Assembly: GCF_014287675.1 (NCBI RefSeq)
Contig: NZ_JACOPQ010000007.1
Span: 1 to 64,000, forward strand
Direction: 5' to 3'
Source of the DNA: Lawsonibacter faecis
GTDB lineage: Bacteria; Bacillota; Clostridia; Oscillospirales; Oscillospiraceae
Length of the DNA: 64,000 nt
Positions 59,436 through 64,000 of the stretch are shown here, one piece after another (position 1 is the stretch's first letter; the number at the start of each line of letters is the position of its first letter). The position numbers and the translations under genes were made by a program. The notes below the pieces were generated by a model that searched no databases, had not been told where the DNA came from, and saw only the letters and a program-made list of their open reading frames with translations.

Positions 59436-60161
59436 TTAGAAGTTGCGGTCAATAATCAGCTTGTCCAGATTCATCCAATCCTCATCGGTGACGAGGACGT
59501 TGTATTCGTCGTCCATATCCACCTGGATGACGATGGACTTGTCATCCAGATAGCCGATGGTGGGCACCTTGGATTCCAACAGGTCGATCAGCGTGGCGTA
59601 ATAGTCCTCGGCATAGGTGTTGACAAACCAGTCCATCGCCTCTTCTTCAGACATAGAATCGGTATCGACCTCCTCATACCGGGCGAAGAAATCGGCAAAA
59701 TAGGTTTCAGAGGCCTCATACACCTGATGGAGAATATCAATGGGCTGAACGACGACCTTCACAGCGTAGGTGCCGTCGTCCTGCTTGGCGGCGGGCTGGA
59801 CTTCATAGCTGGATTTGGCATAGATCTCCTTATAGAGCTCTTCCGCCCTGGACACAAGCCCATCGCTGGGGCTGAGGTAGGCTTCCACGCCGTTGGGATC
59901 GTCCAGGCCGAACATATACAGGAAGTTGCTGACCTCACCGGTCAGGTTATTGGTGTACTGGTCCAGGGCGTCGCTCTTGGTCATGTTGCTGTAGTAATCC
60001 AGAAAGCCGTCGAACTCACCCTTGTAGGTGGTGTCCATCTCTACCTGGATGCACTTGCTGGCATCCTCCTTTGAGAGACCGCCGTCGTCACAGGCGGTCA
60101 GGGCGAACAGCATGGACAGGGCCATGCCCAGAGCCAGCAGGCTCTTGCACGCAGTCTTCAT
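59436..60161 (-). CDS. Hypothetical lipoprotein
   Basis: 241 residues from ATG 60161 behind GGAGG. The signal peptide ends in LTAC. The mature part is acidic, with CIQVEMDTTYKGEFDGFLDY and MTKSDALDQYTNNLTGEVSN near the N-terminus, a helical centre with EEEAMDWFVNTYAEDYYATL, and a beta-rich end. It resembles the loosely defined DUF5105-like lipoproteins of gut Firmicutes, but the match is not certain. The role is unknown. Confidence 0.7.
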   Translation of the reverse strand: MKTACKSLLALGMALSMLFALTACDDGGLSKEDASKCIQVEMDTTYKGEFDGFLDYYSNMTKSDALDQYTNNLTGEVSNFLYMFGLDDPNGVEAYLSPSDGLVSRAEELYKEIYAKSSYEVQPAAKQDDGTYAVKVVVQPIDILHQVYEASETYFADFFARYEEVDTDSMSEEEAMDWFVNTYAEDYYATLIDLLESKVPTIGYLDDKSIVIQVDMDDEYNVLVTDEDWMNLDKLIIDRNF

Positions 60162-60247
60162 CTTGTTTCCTCCAATATTCATTCTCTTCTTTTTCTATTG
60201 TCCAGCTCCACTGGGAAGCAGAACGTCGCAGCAAGGGCCCGGCGGCG

Positions 60248-61663
60248 TCAGCCGCAGAGCTCGGCGATGGCCTGGGCAAAGATCTTGCAGGAGGTGACCA
60301 GGTCCGCCACGGGGATGCGCTCGTTGGCGCCGTGCATCTTAGGGTCGAAGCCGGGCATCTGGCAGCCGAAGGCCACGCCGCCGGGGATGTCGTGGACGTA
60401 GGTGCCGCCGCCGATGGCCAGGGGCTTCGCGTCCGTGTCGCCGGTGTACCTGACGTAGCAGTCCAGCAGGGTGCGCACGAAGGGGGAGTCGGCGCTGGTG
60501 TGGTGGGGGCCGGGGGCCATCTCGCCGTCGCCGGTGACGGCGATGCCGTGCTTTGCGAAGGAGGCCTCGCAGACCTTTTTGCAGTTATTCTCGTCGGCGC
60601 AGATGGGGTAGCGGACGTCGAACTTGCCGGTAAAGCCGGTCTCGTCCAGGCTCAGAATGGCGAAGTTTAGGGTGAGGGCCCCGGAGAGCCCGTCGGACTG
60701 GGCGATGCCCAGGGCGCGGCCCGCGTTGTCCCCGTGGGGGAAGAGGGCGTGGAGCGCGCCCACGGCCCCGGTGGAGCCGCAGTCCGCGAGGGGCAAGCGG
60801 CTCAGCAGAGCCAGCAGGGCGGTAATGGCGTTGCAGCCCTCGTCTGGGGTGGAGGCGTGGGCGTTGCGGCCCATGGCGAGGACGGTCACGCCGCCCTCCC
60901 GCTCCTCCACCGTGAAGGCCGCGCCGGTCTCGGCGGAGACGGCGGCCAGGAGGGGTTCGACGTCCCCGACGGTCAGCCCGGCCAGAGCGGCCTGGGCCTC
61001 GGGGGGCACCACGTTGGTGCGGAAGCCGCCGGTCATTGCAGTCACCCGGGGCAGGGCGTTCGAGTGGGCCCACCTCATGCCGAAGTCGGGGTGGTAGTGG
61101 CCCTTCTCAATGTTGATGACGGGGAAATCCGCGTCGGGGGAGAAGGTGTAGGGCGCGTAGGGGTTGCGCGCGAAGTAGTAGGCGATGTCGGAGGAGCCGG
61201 ACTCCTCGTCGGTGCCCAGGATGGCCCGGACGTTGTACCTGAGGGGGATGTCAAGGTCCCGGACCGCCTTCATGGCGAAGAGGGCGGCCACCATGGGGCC
61301 CTTGTCGTCCGCCACGCCACGGCCGATGAGCAGGCCGTCCTTCTCAATAGGGGCATAGGGGTCGCTGTCCCAGCCCTTGCCCTCGCCCACCACGTCAAGG
61401 TGGCCCAGGATATGGAGCTGGGTGGGGAGGCCATTCAGGTCGGCGGTGCCCACATAGCCGTCGCAGTTGCCGGTGGCGAAGCCCATCTCGCCGCAGAGGG
61501 CCAAAGCCTCCTCCAGGACCATTGCCGGGCCTTCCCCGAACGGCTTGCCGGGGAGGGGGGCCTCCGCCACGCTGCGGATGGACACCAGGCGGCAGACCGC
61601 GTCCACCAGCTCCCGCTGGCGGGCCGGATCGTCAAAATAGGCGCTGATTTGCTCCTCGTACAT
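60248..61663 (-). CDS. M20-family dipeptidase (PepV/Sapep-like)
   Basis: 471 residues from ATG 61663 behind GGAGG. Zinc ligands and catalytic residues are in LHILGHLDVVGEGKGWDSDP (His and Asp), GRGVADDKGPMVAALFAMKA (bridging Asp), AILGTDEESGSSD (catalytic Glu-Glu), and AIGGGTYVHDIPGGVAFGCQ with the C-terminal His ligand region. A lid domain (about 185-330) gives the PepV length. It hydrolyses dipeptides, often with D-Ala/beta-Ala preference. It is transcribed after a YheO-like regulator 59 bp upstream. Confidence 0.94.
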   Translation of the reverse strand: MYEEQISAYFDDPARQRELVDAVCRLVSIRSVAEAPLPGKPFGEGPAMVLEEALALCGEMGFATGNCDGYVGTADLNGLPTQLHILGHLDVVGEGKGWDSDPYAPIEKDGLLIGRGVADDKGPMVAALFAMKAVRDLDIPLRYNVRAILGTDEESGSSDIAYYFARNPYAPYTFSPDADFPVINIEKGHYHPDFGMRWAHSNALPRVTAMTGGFRTNVVPPEAQAALAGLTVGDVEPLLAAVSAETGAAFTVEEREGGVTVLAMGRNAHASTPDEGCNAITALLALLSRLPLADCGSTGAVGALHALFPHGDNAGRALGIAQSDGLSGALTLNFAILSLDETGFTGKFDVRYPICADENNCKKVCEASFAKHGIAVTGDGEMAPGPHHTSADSPFVRTLLDCYVRYTGDTDAKPLAIGGGTYVHDIPGGVAFGCQMPGFDPKMHGANERIPVADLVTSCKIFAQAIAELCG

Positions 61664-61722
61664 GAAAGAACCTCCATCATAAGGCGGGCGGCCGCAGGCC
61701 GCCCCAATTGGTGTAGATCGCG

Positions 61723-62370
61723 TTATTCCTCGTCCGCGCCGGAAGCGGTCTCGCCGGACAGCTCGCCCAGGTATTTGTAGACCGTGTACCGGGATACCTG
61801 GAGCCGCTTGGCCACAAAGGGAACGCTCTTGCGGTAGGAGAAGGCGTTTTTCTGGTCCAAAAGGGCGATAATTTTCATCCGGTCCTTTTTGGTCAGGGCG
61901 GAGACCGGCTTGCCCACGGCGTTGACGCACTCGTCGAAAATGGCGGAGAGTTGGCTGTCCCCGCCGCGCCACATGGCGCTCTGGAGATCGGCCTCGGCGC
62001 TCATCAGGTCCACCAGAATGCGGTTGGCGTAGACCAGGGAGGTGTAGTCGAAATTGATACCCAGGGCCAGATTGTAGCCCTCCCCGATGAGGTGGAAGGT
62101 GCTGCTTTTGATTTGCTGGCCCGAGGGTGTGGTGGCGTAGAGATTGACGAAGTCGGTGACCAGGGCGGTCTCATCCAGGGCCAGATCCGTACCCAGGATA
62201 TCCATCGTGGAGCCCACAGCCCGCCCGGAGATCTGTCCGTTATAGATGGACAAAATGGGGTGGGTGGGGTCCCCCATGTCGTGGACCAGGGTCTCGCAGG
62301 AGGCGCCGAACATCTCCGCGATGCCCCGGGCGGTCCGGTCCAGAAACTCAAAAGCCTCTTCCCGCGTCAC
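61723..62370 (-). CDS. YheO-like PAS/HTH transcriptional regulator
   Basis: 215 residues from GTG 62370, which has GGGAGG 8 nt upstream (an ATG 24 nt earlier overlaps that site). The PAS-like domain (about 10-120) begins FLDRTARGIAEMFGASCETL and has VHDMGDPTHPILSIYNGQIS. The C-terminal HTH (about 150-205) is LTKKDRMKIIALLDQKNAFS, then VPFVAKRLQVSRYTVYKYLG. The YheO/DauR family senses small metabolites. Here it probably controls the M20 dipeptidase gene that follows. Confidence 0.9.
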   Translation of the reverse strand: MTREEAFEFLDRTARGIAEMFGASCETLVHDMGDPTHPILSIYNGQISGRAVGSTMDILGTDLALDETALVTDFVNLYATTPSGQQIKSSTFHLIGEGYNLALGINFDYTSLVYANRILVDLMSAEADLQSAMWRGGDSQLSAIFDECVNAVGKPVSALTKKDRMKIIALLDQKNAFSYRKSVPFVAKRLQVSRYTVYKYLGELSGETASGADEE

Positions 62371-62577
62371 GGACAGTCCCTCCCTTGATATCATAGAAGA
62401 ATTATAGACAATTGTAACCCGCGCAGCCATAAATTGCAAGTCTATTTGACGCTTTTCAGTGCAGGGACGCGCCAAAAAAGTGAAGGGCCTATTCAGAATA
62501 TATGGGCAGTTTATTGGGATACGGAAAAAAACGGGCGTCTCAAAGAGACGCCCGGGACAGACTGTCAAAAATCCATC

Positions 62578-62766
62578 CGCAGAGAAAGCCTTTCAGAGTT
62601 GCGTCGTCCGCAGACGACGCAATCAAATAAATATCCGTCATTTCTGGGACCTGCGCCTGAGAAATGACATTTTCATGACGGCTGGGGCGACTTTTTCCCA
62701 TGAAATTGAGCCCCAGCCGTCATGCGGCCTTTTGTCAAAGAAGCCCCTCGGGGCTTCTTTGACAAG
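62578..62766 (+). repeat. Dispersed palindromic repeat, copy 3 (longest)
   Basis: Three hairpins in a row: GCGTCGTC/GACGACGC (around 62601-62622), ATGACGGCTGGGGC/GCCCCAGCCGTCAT (62677-62723), and TTGTCAAAGAAGCCCC/GGGGCTTCTTTGACAA (62732-62765). The last two match the reverse complement of 27297-27403, and the first part and the last hairpin match 57548-57654. A further GGGCGTCTC/GAGACGCCC hairpin lies just upstream (62533-62553). There is no gene in 62371-62817. Confidence 0.75.
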
Positions 62767-62817
62767 CTGGCCCGGGAGAAAAAGAGACGGATCGTCGGGA
62801 AGCGGATCGGAGTGCGG

Positions 62818-63939
62818 TCACTCCTGGCGGAGGGTGAAGAAGTTGGTGTCGGTGACGAAATTGGCGGCGCTGTAGAGGACGACGGCGGTGTCGATACCGT
62901 TATCACGGATATACTGGGGAATGGAGTAACGGTAGTAACGCAGGTCAATGAGATGGATTTCGGAGAAGTGGGCGGTGAGGAAGGGGACCAGGCTGTCGGT
63001 GTAGGAGTCCCGCAGAATCAGGAGCTTGGGGCCGTCCACGTTGGGGTTTTTGATGACCCCCAGGGACTGGTTGCCGCCCATAAAGAAGGTGTACTTATCC
63101 TTGATATCCAGCTTGTCCCAGTTATAGAGGCTGCCTGTCTCGGGTGCGCCGGTGAACCAGGACTCCACCTCCACGCCTGGGTCGGGGACGTAGATATCGA
63201 TGTCATCCGGAGCCACCCAGCGCACGCCGGAAGAGGAGAAGGTGGTGCCATAGAAGCTGTCGGACACGGTCTGCTTGGTGTACTGCTCCAGGGGGACGGC
63301 CTCCATGCCCAAAGCGTCCATGAGGGAGACGTAGCCGTAGTACGCGCCCAGGCTGGTCCAGTGGTGGTCGGTGCGGTAGTAGACGTCCTCGTCCCGGTGG
63401 TCCCACAGGTTCTGGTAGGAGTCATAGTACCTGGCGGTGGTCTTTTGGGCGATCTGGTCGATGACGGCCTTCTGGTCGGCGTTGGGCGCCCCCTCGGGCA
63501 GGCGGTCCGCCCAGATGGACACCGAGCCGGGGATGATGGAGAGGTAGACCGGGACGCCCGCATTCTGGACGAACTGGTCCACATAACCCAGATTGGTGTC
63601 AAGGCGCTTCTGGTCGGGCTCCTCAAAGCGGGAGATTAGGGTGTCCTCCCTGCCAAAGTAGACGCCGTTGTTCTCATTTTTGCCCAGGGCGCGCTCGGTG
63701 GAGGATTTCATGGCCACCCAGCCGTCCCGCAGAAAGAACTGGTCGTTGCAGTAGGTCTCAAAGGAGGACATAAACTCACTGCTGAGCAGGGTTTTCACGG
63801 TGGGGGTGGGGAGCTGCTGGAGCGGGCGGTTTTCCAGCTCGGAATTCGTCCGGTCCGGCGAGACCGCGCCCGCCGCCAGGAACACCCCGATAAAGGCGCA
63901 GAAGAGGGCGGTGATAAAAATGCAGTATTTTTTCGACAT
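62818..63939 (-). CDS. DHHW-family (AlgX/AlgJ-related) exported protein
   Basis: 373 residues behind GGAGGTAAT. One N-terminal membrane anchor (FITALFCAFIGVFLAAGAVS). DVYYRTDHHWTSLGAYYGYV carries the DHHW motif (catalytic Asp-His of SGNH-type O-acetyl handling), and LLILRDSYTDSLVPFLTAHF carries the conserved RDSY. In this family the protein works with an MBOAT membrane acyltransferase, normally encoded just upstream; that position lies beyond the window edge. The role is probably O-acetylation of a cell-surface polysaccharide. Confidence 0.9.
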   Translation of the reverse strand: MSKKYCIFITALFCAFIGVFLAAGAVSPDRTNSELENRPLQQLPTPTVKTLLSSEFMSSFETYCNDQFFLRDGWVAMKSSTERALGKNENNGVYFGREDTLISRFEEPDQKRLDTNLGYVDQFVQNAGVPVYLSIIPGSVSIWADRLPEGAPNADQKAVIDQIAQKTTARYYDSYQNLWDHRDEDVYYRTDHHWTSLGAYYGYVSLMDALGMEAVPLEQYTKQTVSDSFYGTTFSSSGVRWVAPDDIDIYVPDPGVEVESWFTGAPETGSLYNWDKLDIKDKYTFFMGGNQSLGVIKNPNVDGPKLLILRDSYTDSLVPFLTAHFSEIHLIDLRYYRYSIPQYIRDNGIDTAVVLYSAANFVTDTNFFTLRQE

Positions 63940-64000
63940 GGGATTACCTCCAGGGCAGGACCCTTGCCCCCGTACCGGGAGGGAGGGCCACGAAGTGGCG

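Noticed and set aside
63946..64000. Open minus-strand frame of 18 codons running off the window end
   Set aside because: It could be the end of an upstream MBOAT gene expected for a DHHW partner, but the residues (ending VLPWR) show no family signature.

Overview
This 64 kb window is GC-rich (about 60% or more by eye) chromosomal DNA. It probably comes from an anaerobic, spore-forming member of the Clostridia, most likely Oscillospiraceae near Flavonifractor, Lawsonibacter or Intestinimonas. The evidence is an oxygen-sensitive class III ribonucleotide reductase with its activase, spore maturation proteins SpmA/SpmB, a DUF1934-argS neighbourhood as in Bacillus, strong GGAGG ribosome binding sites, frequent TTG/GTG starts, and many lipoprotein signal peptides. 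Genus is an inference. No rRNA, CRISPR array, prophage or transposase gene is visible.

Layout. 1-5.4 kb: end of a glutamate-synthase-type oxidoreductase, a methyltransferase, RNase R, a family 3 glycosidase lipoprotein and a small lipoprotein. 5.5-11.6 kb: an S-layer-anchored 5'-nucleotidase, a pseudouridine catabolic pair (psuK-psuG), and a LytTR regulator with a DUF3021-like membrane partner. 11.7-16.9 kb: asnS, an ECF sigma/anti-sigma-like pair, tRNA-Tyr and tRNA-Thr, a sigma-region-4-like pair and a 27-residue membrane peptide. 16.9-26.7 kb: a secreted flavin reductase, then a complete phosphate regulon (pstS-pstC-pstA-pstB-phoU, response regulator, histidine kinase) behind a candidate Pho box. 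26.7-36.8 kb: two XRE regulators, a small zincin, Tex, a stalk-domain protein with Trp/Tyr-rich repeats, a coiled-coil protein, PAP2 phosphatase and murI. 36.8-47.9 kb: DUF1934-argS, a homocysteine methyltransferase, two FMN-barrel/DUF2007-like genes, nrdD-nrdG with candidate NrdR boxes, a CAT-like acyltransferase, a TrmN6-like methylase and rsmI. 48.2-49.9 kb: an AbrB-type regulator divergent from spmA-spmB. 50-57.2 kb: an eight-gene IclR/TRAP/sugar-catabolism operon on the minus strand. 57.7-64 kb: DUF1846, a lipoprotein, an M20 dipeptidase with a YheO-like regulator, and a DHHW protein.

The most unusual signal is a family of short structured repeats placed immediately after three unrelated plus-strand genes: asnS (13.1-13.35 kb), pstB (22.75-23.28 kb) and the DUF1934 gene upstream of argS (37.2-37.6 kb). 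Five copies share the core CCTTGATGCC-hairpin-GTGCAGAT. At every locus the last codons and stop of the host gene are duplicated on the far side of the element. At every locus the DNA just after the stop also carries a 12-14 bp perfect reverse complement of the site where the duplication begins. Two tandem copies at pstB carry their central hairpin in opposite orientations. I do not recognise this element, and its mode of spread or function is unknown. A second palindromic repeat family occurs at 27.3, 57.5 and 62.6 kb.
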